From an uncultured Lachnospiraceae bacterium (GTDB taxonomy: Bacteria > Bacillota > Clostridia > Lachnospirales > Lachnospiraceae), in the NCBI GenBank assembly GCA_900314445.1, contig OMVA01000001.1:1-34487 (forward strand): a DNA stretch of 34,487 bases, read 5' to 3'. Below are positions 16,059-23,886 of the stretch, in pieces. Position 1 is the stretch's first letter. Every line of letters begins with the position of its first letter. The position numbers were made by a program, and so were the translations under genes. A model generated the notes under the pieces. That model was not told where the DNA came from and ran no database searches. It worked only from the letters and a program-made list of their open reading frames with translations.

Positions 16059-16396
16059 AACTTGCGAATCAACTTCAGCAACTCATCAATTTCATCCGCA
16101 TTATCATCATAGACACCACTTGTGATGCAGCCCTTAACATGGTAGCTGAGCACTTCCTGCTGGAAGCCATCCAAAGCAGATCCCGCTGACACTGACTGCT
16201 GCAGAACTTCGTTGCAAGAAGCATCATTATCGATCATCTTTTCAAGTCCCCTGATCTGTCCTTCCAGACGTTTCAAACGATTCTTCAAAAATTTCTTCTG
16301 CTCGTCTGTACGATGAAAGTGAGCAGGATTCTTCTCAACATCAGTAGCTGCGACTTGGCTTCTTGCTTTGTCTGCAAGCTTATCTGTATTACCCAT
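16049..16396 (-). CDS. CsoR-family metal-sensing transcriptional repressor
   Basis: A 115-aa all-helical DUF156/CsoR-family regulator. Cys61, His86 and Cys90 have exactly the spacing of the Cu(I)-binding Cys36-His61-Cys65 of Mycobacterium tuberculosis CsoR, and the region RLKRLEGQIRGLEKMI is typical. This favours copper over the CstR (persulfide) or FrmR (formaldehyde) types. The start has an AAGGGG site. The N-terminus carries about 28 extra residues with two His. A strong promoter with a G-tract lies upstream, suggesting autoregulation. Copper genes (copA, copZ) are not adjacent; lysA follows after the repeat array. Confidence 0.85.
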   Translation of the reverse strand: MGNTDKLADKARSQVAATDVEKNPAHFHRTDEQKKFLKNRLKRLEGQIRGLEKMIDNDASCNEVLQQSVSAGSALDGFQQEVLSYHVKGCITSGVYDDNADEIDELLKLIRKLMK

Positions 16397-16470
16397 TTTA
16401 TCCCCTTATTACAAAAACAATTCTTGTAGAGTTTCCTGAGGCAGGATTCTCCTCGATAAATTACAGGATA

Positions 16471-16499
16471 GTTATATACTCCCCCCTACTATTTGTCAA
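16471..16499 (-). promoter_or_regulatory. Promoter of the csoR-like gene with candidate CsoR operator
   Basis: On the minus strand TTGACA (16494-16499) and TATAAC (16471-16476) are 17 bp apart, a near-consensus sigma-A promoter. The spacer contains ATAGTAGGGGGGAGTAT (16476-16492), a G-tract flanked by AT-rich half-palindromes as in CsoR operators. A repressor bound there would block RNA polymerase. Confidence 0.7.
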
Positions 16500-16533
16500 G
16501 TATCCTTCCTGGGAGTGATCTTGTTTTCCATAA

Positions 16534-16579
16534 AAAAATACCAGATGGATTCTTTCTAGAGATACCATCTGGTATTTTT
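16534..16579 (-). terminator. Bidirectional-type terminator between the kinase-like and csoR-like genes
   Basis: AAAAATACCAGATGG pairs perfectly with CCATCTGGTATTTTT around a loop of about 17 nt. It lies about 50 nt after the stop of the second kinase-like gene and is T-rich in both directions. Confidence 0.85.
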
Positions 16580-16597
16580 ATTCTAGTATTTTTTATC

Positions 16598-16614
16598 TGC
16601 AAACGAACTTTGCG
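16598..16614. repeat. Dispersed element, copy R4
   Basis: TGCAAACGAACTTTGCG, 14 nt after the stop of the second cytidylate-kinase-like gene. Confidence 0.45.
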
Positions 16615-16627
16615 TCACCTGCTCTTA

Positions 16628-17227
16628 TTATTTAAAGAGACCCACAAGAATCTCTACGCACTTGTCTGTGCCAATGGCACCTGTATCCAGGCAAATGTTG
16701 AAGTTCTTATAATCGCCGAACTCTTTACCAGTATACTGCTTGTAGTAAGTGCTTCTTAAAATATCTCGCTTTTCGATTGCCTTCTCAGGATCGCGCCCTG
16801 CATTCTCATCCAGTTCTGAGGCACGTACAATACGGTGCTTCATATCTGCATACAGGAATACCTTGAATACTGGAACATCTGCTTCTGTCAGAATGTCGTC
16901 TGCACAACGGCCAACAATAATACATGGTCCCTTTTCTGCAAGTTCCAGCACAACTTCCTTCTGGGCATTGAAAATGCCATCATAGGAAGAATTGTAAACC
17001 ATGGCATTATTGAGAAGACCATTTAAGAATCTGGATGCACGGCTCATTCTCTCGCCTTCCAGCTTAATTTCCTCTTCTGAATAACCACTCTTTTCAGCAG
17101 TCATTCTTACGAAATCCTTATCATAAAATGGAATACCTAAGGCTTCTGAAAGTCCCCTGGCAACTGTTCTTCCATAAGCAGCATATTCACGGCTGATTGT
17201 GATTACTGGATATTTCTTATCTCCCAT
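16628..17227 (-). CDS. Cytidylate-kinase-like family protein (copy 2)
   Basis: A 199-aa paralogue of the gene at 5333-5938. It begins VITISREYAAYGRTVARGLS with FYDKDF and a conserved IIVGRCADDIL block, then a basic lid-like segment (EKRDILRSTYYKQYTGKEFG). It belongs to the cytidylate kinase-like family of unassigned substrate. The ATG at 17227 has a GAGAGG site and is preferred over longer in-frame starts. It is the third gene of a TAXI-TRAP-kinase arrangement, 71 bp behind the permease with a palindrome between. A role in transporter control or nucleotide signalling is only inferred from position. Confidence 0.85.
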   Translation of the reverse strand: MGDKKYPVITISREYAAYGRTVARGLSEALGIPFYDKDFVRMTAEKSGYSEEEIKLEGERMSRASRFLNGLLNNAMVYNSSYDGIFNAQKEVVLELAEKGPCIIVGRCADDILTEADVPVFKVFLYADMKHRIVRASELDENAGRDPEKAIEKRDILRSTYYKQYTGKEFGDYKNFNICLDTGAIGTDKCVEILVGLFK

Positions 17228-17251
17228 ATTTTCCTCTCCCGGCTTAGCCCC

Positions 17252-17283
17252 GGCAAATGAGATGCGCGCGCATTCCATTTGCC
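17252..17283. repeat. 32-bp near-perfect palindrome, copy R5 of the dispersed element
   Basis: GGCAAATG at the left and CATTTGCC at the right enclose ATGCGCGCGCAT. Only two symmetric position pairs break the palindrome. It lies between the TRAP permease stop and the kinase-like start, and is the longest form of the dispersed element. Confidence 0.85.
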
Positions 17284-17298
17284 AGTTCTTTTATTGGC

Positions 17299-19398
17299 TT
17301 AGTCTTCATATCCTTCTGTATTTTCAAGTATCTGCTTGTTAACATTTTTATTTGTAGCATTCGCATTCGTTGCATCTTCATTTGTAGTATTGCCTTCTGC
17401 TGGAAGTTCATCTCCCTGCTTCTTGCCAAGAATGTACTGGATGACTACGCAAACTACTACAAGGCTGATACCGATTAAATCCGTTGTTCTGCCAGGGTGA
17501 ATCAGCATTAGCCCCCCCACTGCCATGATAATACGAATATAAACTTCCATATGCTTGAAGAGATATCCTTCAATGGCTGCTGTAACACCGAAGATACCAA
17601 CAGCTGCGGTTACAGCAATCTGAGCAACCATAAGCCATGTTACCTCGTCACCGATCATCAGCATAGATGGGCTGTAAGCGAACATATATGGAACGATGAA
17701 TACAGCGATGGCAAGCTTGGATGCCTGGAAGGCTGTCTTCATTGGGTTGGACTTAGCGATCGCAGATCCAGCGTAGGCTGCCAGAGCTACAGGAGGTGTG
17801 ATATCTGCAACGATTCCGAAGTAGAATACGAAGAAATGCGCTGCCATGATTGGCACACCCATACGGATCAGGATTGGTGCTGTTGTTGCTGCCATGATGC
17901 AGTAGTTGGCTGTTGTTGGAACACCCATACCAAGTACGATACAGCAAAGCATTGTGAGAACCAGAGCGATGATCAGACGATCACCTGCCACAGCAACGAT
18001 ACCGTTAATCAGATCATTTGCAAGACCAGTCATTGTGATAGAACCAGCGATAATACCAGCAACACCGCAGGCTGCACCTACTGTAATTGTGGACTTACCA
18101 CCTGCAACTAAAGCGTCTAAGAACTTTTTAGGTGTAATTCTGTTGTCCTTGTCAAAAAGGCTGACGATGATAGAAAGCACAATAGCGAAAGATGCTGCTC
18201 TCTGCATGGTCATCATATTTGTAGAAACCCATACAACCAGCATAACCAGTGGAAGTAAAAGGTAAATCTTCTTCAGAAGATGTGTGAACTTAGGAAGTTC
18301 AGACTTTGGAATACCTGTCAGTTTTAACTTCTTTGCTTCTAAGTGTACGGAAATGAAAATTCCCAGGAAGTAAAGAACAGCAGGAAGTACAGCACGACCG
18401 ATGATACTGGAATATGGAACACCAACGAAGTCAGCCATCAGGAAGGCAGCCGCTCCCATAATAGGAGGCATAATCTGTCCACCTGTTGAAGATGCCGCTT
18501 CTACAGCACCTGCGAATTCAGGCTTATAACCTGTCTTCTTCATCATTGGAATGGTTACAGAACCTGTTGTTACTGTATTACCAACTGAGGAACCGGATAC
18601 CATACCGCAAAGAGCGGAAGAAATAACGGCTACCTTGGCTGGTCCACCGGCAAAACGTCCTGCTACGCAGTTTGCCAGAGAAATGAAGAAGTTTGAAATT
18701 CCGGTACGTTCCAGGAAGGCACCAAAGATAATAAATACAACAATAAACTTAGAACATACATTGACTGGTGTGGAAAGAATACCTTCCTTTGTGTAGAAAA
18801 GGTTACGAATCAGGTACTTTACACGACCAAAGAATTCTGGATTGGTAAGTCCGTATGTCAGGGCATAAATCAGGAAGAATCCTGCTACAACTAAGATTGG
18901 AATACCAACACATCTACGTGTTACTTCAATCAGAGCTGCTACACCAACGATACCAATTACAATCTGATACCACTGAAAACGTGTTCCCTGGTTAATAATA
19001 TTTCCTGCATTAAATGTGAAATAGAAATAAGATGCGGTACCTAAAATCATGAAGATGATATCGTACCATGGCATATAGTTTTCACGTGGCTTTGCAGACT
19101 TTTTCGCTGGGTAAATCAAAAATCCCATCATAATAATCAGGCCCATGAAAGATGTCAGTCTGATTTCCTCCAGAAAGGTAGAGAAAAGGGTTACCCAGAT
19201 ACACCAGAGAGAGAAAGCAGCTAAGATCAGGCTTACTACCATCTTAGGCTTACCTGTCCAGACTCTTGTGTTGGATTCACGGTCATATTTTTTCATAACC
19301 GCATCCACTGCTGCTTCACTTACTACTTCCAGATCTGCATTGCTTGTATTTTCTGCGGCAAGTTCATTTACCTGAAGCGTCTTTTTATCCTTACTCAT
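17299..19398 (-). CDS. TRAP transporter fused permease (TAXI-associated, 4TM/12TM fusion)
   Basis: A 699-aa membrane protein combining the small and large TRAP permease subunits. The N-terminal 60 residues are soluble. Several helices of the small-subunit type follow (about 60-190), then the large DctM-like part with GMVSGSSVGNTVTTGSVTIP, AASSTGGQIMPPIMGAAAF and VPTTANYCIMAA. The C-terminal tail is Asn/Thr-rich (NTTNEDATNANATNKN) and probably disordered. TAXI-TRAP systems use ion gradients to import organic acids or amino acids such as glutamate or 2-oxoglutarate; the substrate here is unknown. GGAGG precedes the ATG. It is 11 bp behind its binding-protein gene. Confidence 0.93.
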   Translation of the reverse strand: MSKDKKTLQVNELAAENTSNADLEVVSEAAVDAVMKKYDRESNTRVWTGKPKMVVSLILAAFSLWCIWVTLFSTFLEEIRLTSFMGLIIMMGFLIYPAKKSAKPRENYMPWYDIIFMILGTASYFYFTFNAGNIINQGTRFQWYQIVIGIVGVAALIEVTRRCVGIPILVVAGFFLIYALTYGLTNPEFFGRVKYLIRNLFYTKEGILSTPVNVCSKFIVVFIIFGAFLERTGISNFFISLANCVAGRFAGGPAKVAVISSALCGMVSGSSVGNTVTTGSVTIPMMKKTGYKPEFAGAVEAASSTGGQIMPPIMGAAAFLMADFVGVPYSSIIGRAVLPAVLYFLGIFISVHLEAKKLKLTGIPKSELPKFTHLLKKIYLLLPLVMLVVWVSTNMMTMQRAASFAIVLSIIVSLFDKDNRITPKKFLDALVAGGKSTITVGAACGVAGIIAGSITMTGLANDLINGIVAVAGDRLIIALVLTMLCCIVLGMGVPTTANYCIMAATTAPILIRMGVPIMAAHFFVFYFGIVADITPPVALAAYAGSAIAKSNPMKTAFQASKLAIAVFIVPYMFAYSPSMLMIGDEVTWLMVAQIAVTAAVGIFGVTAAIEGYLFKHMEVYIRIIMAVGGLMLIHPGRTTDLIGISLVVVCVVIQYILGKKQGDELPAEGNTTNEDATNANATNKNVNKQILENTEGYED

Positions 19399-19409
19399 GT
19401 ATCTGCCTC

Positions 19410-20372
19410 CTATTCTTCTGTCCGAACCTGAATTCCATGTTCGGCATAATATTTTGCAGCACCTGCATGATAAGGCACATTTGTGATCTGACTGGCATTT
19501 TCAAGGGAAAGTTCAGCACCCTTGGCATTTTCTTTTGTAATTTCATCAATATGGTCGAAGATGGCAGCTGTAAGATTATAAACTGTGTCTTCGTCTGCAT
19601 TTGCTGAAACAATTACAGTGGCTTCTACAGTGATGGTTTCCACTGGTTCATCCTGTCCAGGATATGTACCAGCAGGGATCTGGAATTTTGCATAGTATGG
19701 GCAATCCGCCGTGATCTTGTCACGAAGTTCACCATCGATATTTACAAGCCTAACGCCATTGGTTGTTGCAAGTTCTGTGATGGCTGTTGTAGGTGCACCG
19801 GCTACGATAAAGGCAGCATCAATATTTCCATCCTTCAGGGATTCCTTGGAAGCCTCAAAGGACTGGTACTGAGGGTTAATGTCATCCAGTGTGATACCTG
19901 CGCCGTTTAATACATCCAGAGCATTAAAGTAAACACCGGAACCTGCTTCACCGATAGAAACTTTCTTACCCTTCAGGTCCTCAACAGAATTAATATCATC
20001 ATCCATGGTTATCAGCTGTACTGTTTCTGCGTAGAGGCATCCCAGCACGCGGAAGTCATGAGTTGGACCATCATTTTCGAAGGCGCGAGTACCTTCCCAT
20101 CCATAAGTCATAACATCAGACTGGGTGAATCCCAACTGGAAATCTCCGTCCTGAACACTCTGGATATTAACTTTGGAACCTCCTGTGGATACGGCTGTAA
20201 CACGTACATCTGCATAATTCTTCATGTACTGTGCCAGCACACCACCATAGGCATAATATGTGCCTGCAGTTCCGCCGGTACCAAACATCATTCTTTCTTT
20301 ACCTGAACAGCCAGTCATACTAACTGCAAGGCAAAGAATTAGCAGTAATGTTAATACTTTTCTTGCTTTCAA
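19410..20372 (-). CDS. TAXI family TRAP transporter solute-binding lipoprotein
   Basis: A 320-aa extracytoplasmic binding protein. The N-terminus has a hydrophobic signal and a lipobox-like SMTGC with Cys22, so it is probably a lipoprotein anchored outside the membrane. FGTGGTAGTYYAYGGVLAQY is the hallmark opening of TAXI proteins. GEAGSGVYFNALDVL and DAAFIVAGAPTTAI follow as expected. The start is TTG, placed by an AGGAG site 9 nt upstream. It delivers substrate to the fused permease encoded 11 bp downstream. Confidence 0.92.
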   Translation of the reverse strand: MKARKVLTLLLILCLAVSMTGCSGKERMMFGTGGTAGTYYAYGGVLAQYMKNYADVRVTAVSTGGSKVNIQSVQDGDFQLGFTQSDVMTYGWEGTRAFENDGPTHDFRVLGCLYAETVQLITMDDDINSVEDLKGKKVSIGEAGSGVYFNALDVLNGAGITLDDINPQYQSFEASKESLKDGNIDAAFIVAGAPTTAITELATTNGVRLVNIDGELRDKITADCPYYAKFQIPAGTYPGQDEPVETITVEATVIVSANADEDTVYNLTAAIFDHIDEITKENAKGAELSLENASQITNVPYHAGAAKYYAEHGIQVRTEE

Positions 20373-20398
20373 CTTTTTTTCTCCTACTTTTTATGTTT

Positions 20399-20430
20399 GC
20401 CAAATGAGATTTGCTCAGAATTTCATTTAC
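20399..20430. repeat. Dispersed element, copy R6
   Basis: GCCAAATGAGATTTGC (20399-20414), then a degenerate second arm ending TTTCATTTAC (20430). It lies 27-58 bp upstream of the TAXI gene start. Confidence 0.5.
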
Positions 20431-20532
20431 AATACTTTTTCTTCTCTAATTTAGAAATCTCCAGGTTTTAAGCCCCAAAGTCTTCCTTAACAAAAACATA
20501 AACTCCCCTGAAAGCCCTATGTTTTCGAACTT

Positions 20533-21432
20533 TTACATTATAACAGACTTCTTATGAACTGTATAATACCACTTCCAGATTGCAGTACCGATGACAATAA
20601 AGTATCCCACAAAGGACCAGATATCTGGCAGTTCACTGAAGAAGAGAATACCCCAAAGAGATGCAAAGAGCACCTGGGAGTAATCGAAGACAGAAATTTC
20701 CTTGGCTGGTGCATATTTATAAGCACCAGTAATGGCAAACTGACCACCCGCTGCAGCTGCTCCGGCTGCAAGAAGCAGAAGCCACTGTTTTAAACGCATT
20801 GGATGATAGTCGAAAATTACAAAGGGGAGGCAAAGCAAAGATGTGAATACAGAGAAAAAGGCCACAATGACTTTTGCTCTTTCTCCTGATTGTCCCAGTC
20901 GTCTCACAAAGGTATAGGCAATACCTGCACCTAAGCCTCCCAGCAGAGCCACCAGAGCTGGCAGACTGGCAAGTCCGGCAGTTGGCTTTACAATAAAGGC
21001 CGCTCCCAGGAAAGCTACAATTACAGAAATCACTTCCACCACATTAGGCACTTCTTTCAGAATGAAAATAGATGCCACAATGGCAAAGAAGGGAGACATC
21101 TTATTTAGAATATTCACATCGGCCAGGCCCACATGGTCAATGGCCCAGAAATTACATATCATACCCAGACCACCAAAGATGGATCTGGCAAAGAGTCCAG
21201 GAAGACTTCCCTTTTTGATATAAAATTTTTCTTCTGTACGTGCCAGGGCAACAATGGCAATCACCGCTGCAATGGCATTTCGGAAGAAGGTCTTCTGCAT
21301 GGTTGGCACATCCCCAGAGAGACGTACAAACACAGTCATAATGGAAAAGAAAAAGGAGTCAATAATAACCAGAGATATTCCCATAACATGAGGATTGATC
21401 ATTTTCTTTTCTTCCTGCTGTCTATCTTTCAT
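20533..21432 (-). CDS. DMT superfamily (EamA) permease
   Basis: A 299-aa protein of about ten membrane helices in two EamA repeats. The first contains FVRLSGDVPTMQKTFFRN and GMICNFWAIDHV; the second contains FAITGAYKYAPAKEISVF. These match drug/metabolite transporters of the RhaT/S-adenosylmethionine-transporter-like group. The start at 21432 is chosen because AGGA lies 7 nt upstream; a longer frame exists without a good site. The substrate cannot be inferred. Neighbours (AttH-like, AIM24) give no metabolic hint. Confidence 0.88.
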   Translation of the reverse strand: MKDRQQEEKKMINPHVMGISLVIIDSFFFSIMTVFVRLSGDVPTMQKTFFRNAIAAVIAIVALARTEEKFYIKKGSLPGLFARSIFGGLGMICNFWAIDHVGLADVNILNKMSPFFAIVASIFILKEVPNVVEVISVIVAFLGAAFIVKPTAGLASLPALVALLGGLGAGIAYTFVRRLGQSGERAKVIVAFFSVFTSLLCLPFVIFDYHPMRLKQWLLLLAAGAAAAGGQFAITGAYKYAPAKEISVFDYSQVLFASLWGILFFSELPDIWSFVGYFIVIGTAIWKWYYTVHKKSVIM

Positions 21433-21463
21433 AGCTGTCTGTTTCCTTTTTGTCACAATAATA

Positions 21464-21487
21464 GGGCTGCAGATTTCTCTGCAACCC
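21464..21487 (-). promoter_or_regulatory. Stem-loop upstream of the DMT permease gene
   Basis: On the minus strand GGGTTGCAGA and TCTGCAGCCC form a 10-bp stem (one G-U) with a GAAA tetraloop, then TATTATTG. It lies about 30 nt before the DMT start. It could be a weak terminator of the upstream gene or a leader hairpin. Confidence 0.5.
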
Positions 21488-21543
21488 CTACTTTTGAAAT
21501 CCGTCAATGTATTCTATCACACTGACCTTTATTAACATAGTTT

Positions 21544-21559
21544 CGAAAATCCCATTTGC
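21544..21559. repeat. Dispersed element, copy R7 (degenerate)
   Basis: CGAAAATCCCATTTGC, just after the stop of the AttH-like gene. Confidence 0.35.
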
Positions 21560-21583
21560 AAAATTTAACTTTAAAGTCTTATT

Positions 21584-22585
21584 TTATACAGAATCTGAGA
21601 TTCCAATATAGGTATAACCAGCAAGTGGTACGCCATTCCACGTTCCCTTAATTCTGGTAAGTCCCTCAAAGAAATAGAGATTGTCCATTTCTTCAAAGAT
21701 GGATCTATGGCGCTTTGGTCTGAAGGACAGAAGGAAATGAAGATCCAAATCTGGTGCATTTACATGGGTAGTGAGTTTCAAATTATGATCCTCATGCTCT
21801 GCTTCCATGTAGTCCAGAATTTCATTACCAACTGGTTCCATCTCTACCTTACGCTCAAATCCTGCCTGCATAGTGATAACTGCCCAGTCATATTCCTGAC
21901 CATTATCATAGGCAAACCAGAAATTCAGTGCATACTCTGCATCCAGTTTTGCGGAAATGATACCCCAGAAAGTCTGGTAGCTGGCCTTGGCGTTAAGCTT
22001 CTTTTCCGCCGAACGAATCAGATGCTTTCTGCCGAAAAGCGGAAGGGTAGAAACCTGTGGTAAATGGTTCTGCCATTTTCTATGGAACCAGGAGTCACCA
22101 TGAATTTCAAGCAAGTGTCCACCAATAAAGTAGCTACCAGTTGTTTCACAATATGGGTATGAGAAATCGAATACAGACATGGAACCTGTATCCAGCTCAC
22201 CCGTATCATTCACAAACTGCGCCTTATATCTAGGATTCAGAATTAACTGAAGGGTGAAGTCTTCTACTTCAAACAGGAGATGAAGTCCATCTTCTCTAAG
22301 AGAAATCTCGAAATCCGTTGTACGAATTGCTAGTCTCTCTGTAGATGCCATGATGGTTCCAGAATCCTTGGTATAGGTCTCACCATATTCTACCTGTTCG
22401 TTCTTGGTTTCATCCAGAAGGACGAAATAAGATGCCCAGCCTGTATGATCCGACAGAACATTATAGGACATCAGATTAAACAGATAATCCATGGTATGAC
22501 CAGCTACCTTGAATTGGCCAAATGCCATATACGCATTATTAAAAAAGTCCTCTTTATAGGGAAGATCCTTTAGAATCTCGTCCAC
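21584..22585 (-). CDS. AttH/CrtC-like lipocalin-fold protein
   Basis: A 333-aa protein without signal peptide or membrane segments. GDSWFHRKWQNHL in the middle and GTWNGVPLAGYTYIGISD at the end resemble the conserved blocks of the AttH/CrtC (hydroxyneurosporene hydratase-like) double-lipocalin family. In that family the pattern is W-D-H/R-W for the first block and G--G---GY-E--G for the last. Other members act on lipids or terpenoids; the activity here is unknown. The start is GTG with AGAGG 8 nt upstream. It lies 101 bp downstream of the AIM24 gene, possibly in one transcript. Confidence 0.55.
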   Translation of the reverse strand: MDEILKDLPYKEDFFNNAYMAFGQFKVAGHTMDYLFNLMSYNVLSDHTGWASYFVLLDETKNEQVEYGETYTKDSGTIMASTERLAIRTTDFEISLREDGLHLLFEVEDFTLQLILNPRYKAQFVNDTGELDTGSMSVFDFSYPYCETTGSYFIGGHLLEIHGDSWFHRKWQNHLPQVSTLPLFGRKHLIRSAEKKLNAKASYQTFWGIISAKLDAEYALNFWFAYDNGQEYDWAVITMQAGFERKVEMEPVGNEILDYMEAEHEDHNLKLTTHVNAPDLDLHFLLSFRPKRHRSIFEEMDNLYFFEGLTRIKGTWNGVPLAGYTYIGISDSV

Positions 22586-22655
22586 AACTTAAACCTCTAT
22601 TCTGTTATTGTTAATTCTCAATCTCATTTTCCCTAAATAAGACTGCAGGGTGACT

Positions 22656-22671
22656 GGCAAATGAAGCCGCC
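22656..22671. repeat. Dispersed element, copy R8
   Basis: GGCAAATGAAGCCGCC, between the AIM24 stop and the AttH-like start. Confidence 0.45.
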
Positions 22672-22686
22672 ACCGGATTGAACCCT

Positions 22687-23550
22687 TTACAGATTCAGGA
22701 GGCTGCTTGCAACAGAACCAGCAATACCCTGTGAAGATGACGCTGTTGATGTTGTTGTTTCAGGTCCGTTCATGTCAGGTCTTACTGTACCTGGCAGTGT
22801 AGGTGCCATCAGGACTCTACCTGATCCACGATATACATTTACGAAACCCTCCTTGGTTGCTGCAGATCCAATTGCATTTCCGGTTAATGTTTCAACAGTG
22901 AAATCAAGAGTGCTGGACCATGCAACAGCCATATTGCCATCGATCTTTAAAGTGTCATTGTTCAGTACAAATTCAAATAATTCTTCTCTTGGAACCGGTG
23001 TCTCAAATGCTGCAAAGCCCTGTCCATGAAGACCAAGGTTGAAGAGACCCTCTCCACCAAGAAGTGCAGAAGAAATGTTCTTTCTCTTCTGAATGTTTTC
23101 AGTAATGTTTGCATCGCAGGCAAGGAAAAGGCCATCGTCCAGTGTGATACCACCTGGCCAGTTCGCAAGATCTTCAATGATGATGTAATTGTAAGTTGGC
23201 TCACACATTACAAAACCCTGCCCCTGGTAAACGGTCTTAACGGCTGACTCACCTGTAACAGCTCCCTTAACCATCTTTCCTAAGAAGTTTCCTACACCTG
23301 TTACACCAGATGATGCCTGAACTGCTCCTGAGATCCACTGCATTTCACCAGCCTGTAGCTTAATTGCTGAGTTGTTAAGCTGGATGAGAAGCTGTCTCTT
23401 TTGCAGGTTCATCTGTGACATAAACCATTCCTGCTGGGCTGTCCATGGTGTTACAGAAGAATCCTTCTGGTGTTCATATACGAAATAGGAACCTCCACTT
23501 GCAATACACTTCATGTTGGCATTGTTAAAGACATTGTTAATTTGAATCAT
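22687..23550 (-). CDS. AIM24 family protein
   Basis: A 287-aa soluble, beta-rich protein of the AIM24/TIGR00266 family. Supporting blocks are LNNSAIKLQAGEMQWISG, YQGQGFVMCEPTYNYIII, DDGLFLACDANI, LGGEGLFNLGLHGQGFAAF and VYRGSGRVLMAPT. The C-terminal 30 residues are Ser/Thr-rich. AIM24 proteins have a tryptophan-RNA-attenuation-like fold; yeast Aim24 is mitochondrial and the bacterial role is unknown. AAGGAGG precedes the ATG. The 336-bp upstream gap holds a strong hairpin and repeats. Confidence 0.85.
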   Translation of the reverse strand: MIQINNVFNNANMKCIASGGSYFVYEHQKDSSVTPWTAQQEWFMSQMNLQKRQLLIQLNNSAIKLQAGEMQWISGAVQASSGVTGVGNFLGKMVKGAVTGESAVKTVYQGQGFVMCEPTYNYIIIEDLANWPGGITLDDGLFLACDANITENIQKRKNISSALLGGEGLFNLGLHGQGFAAFETPVPREELFEFVLNNDTLKIDGNMAVAWSSTLDFTVETLTGNAIGSAATKEGFVNVYRGSGRVLMAPTLPGTVRPDMNGPETTTSTASSSQGIAGSVASSLLNL

Positions 23551-23675
23551 ACTTTCTTCCTCCTTTTGAAAGTTCTATAAGTGGAGCTTAGTCCACACCC
23601 CCTGTTTCTGCGTTTCCTCTTCATAGTGCATGAAATCATCCCAAATTTATGCAAAATAAAGCCTTAAATAACGCA

Positions 23676-23711
23676 AATGTGGTATAGGATTTTGCAATCC
23701 CATACCACATT
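23676..23711 (-). promoter_or_regulatory. Strong leader hairpin upstream of the AIM24 gene
   Basis: On the minus strand two 16-nt arms (AATGTGGTATGGGATT and AATCCTATACCACATT) pair fully, with one G-U, around a GCAA (GNRA-type) loop. The hairpin is about 125 nt upstream of the AIM24 start and lacks a T-run, so it is not a normal terminator. Confidence 0.6.
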
Positions 23712-23750
23712 ATTCTATCATACAAGTATCAAATCGTGTACAAAAAATTG

Positions 23751-23768
23751 ACAAAAATCCATTTTTGT
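23751..23768. repeat. 18-bp AT-rich palindrome
   Basis: ACAAAAAT-CC-ATTTTTGT, in the gap between the HPr-dehydrogenase and AIM24 genes. It could be a weak terminator of the former. Otherwise 23551-23886 holds the GNRA hairpin and one dispersed element, with no gene. Confidence 0.5.
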
Positions 23769-23791
23769 TGTTAGCGTCTCGCAAACGCCCA

Positions 23792-23807
23792 CGCGAAGTA
23801 CATTTGC
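23792..23807. repeat. Dispersed element, copy R9
   Basis: CGCGAAGTACATTTGC, 80 bp after the HPr-dehydrogenase stop. Confidence 0.45.
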
Positions 23808-23886
23808 ACCTGTTTTATTATTTAATTTTCTCAGTTTCCGAAAGAAATTTAGTCCTATTCATGGAACTCACTATAGAAACTGGTCT

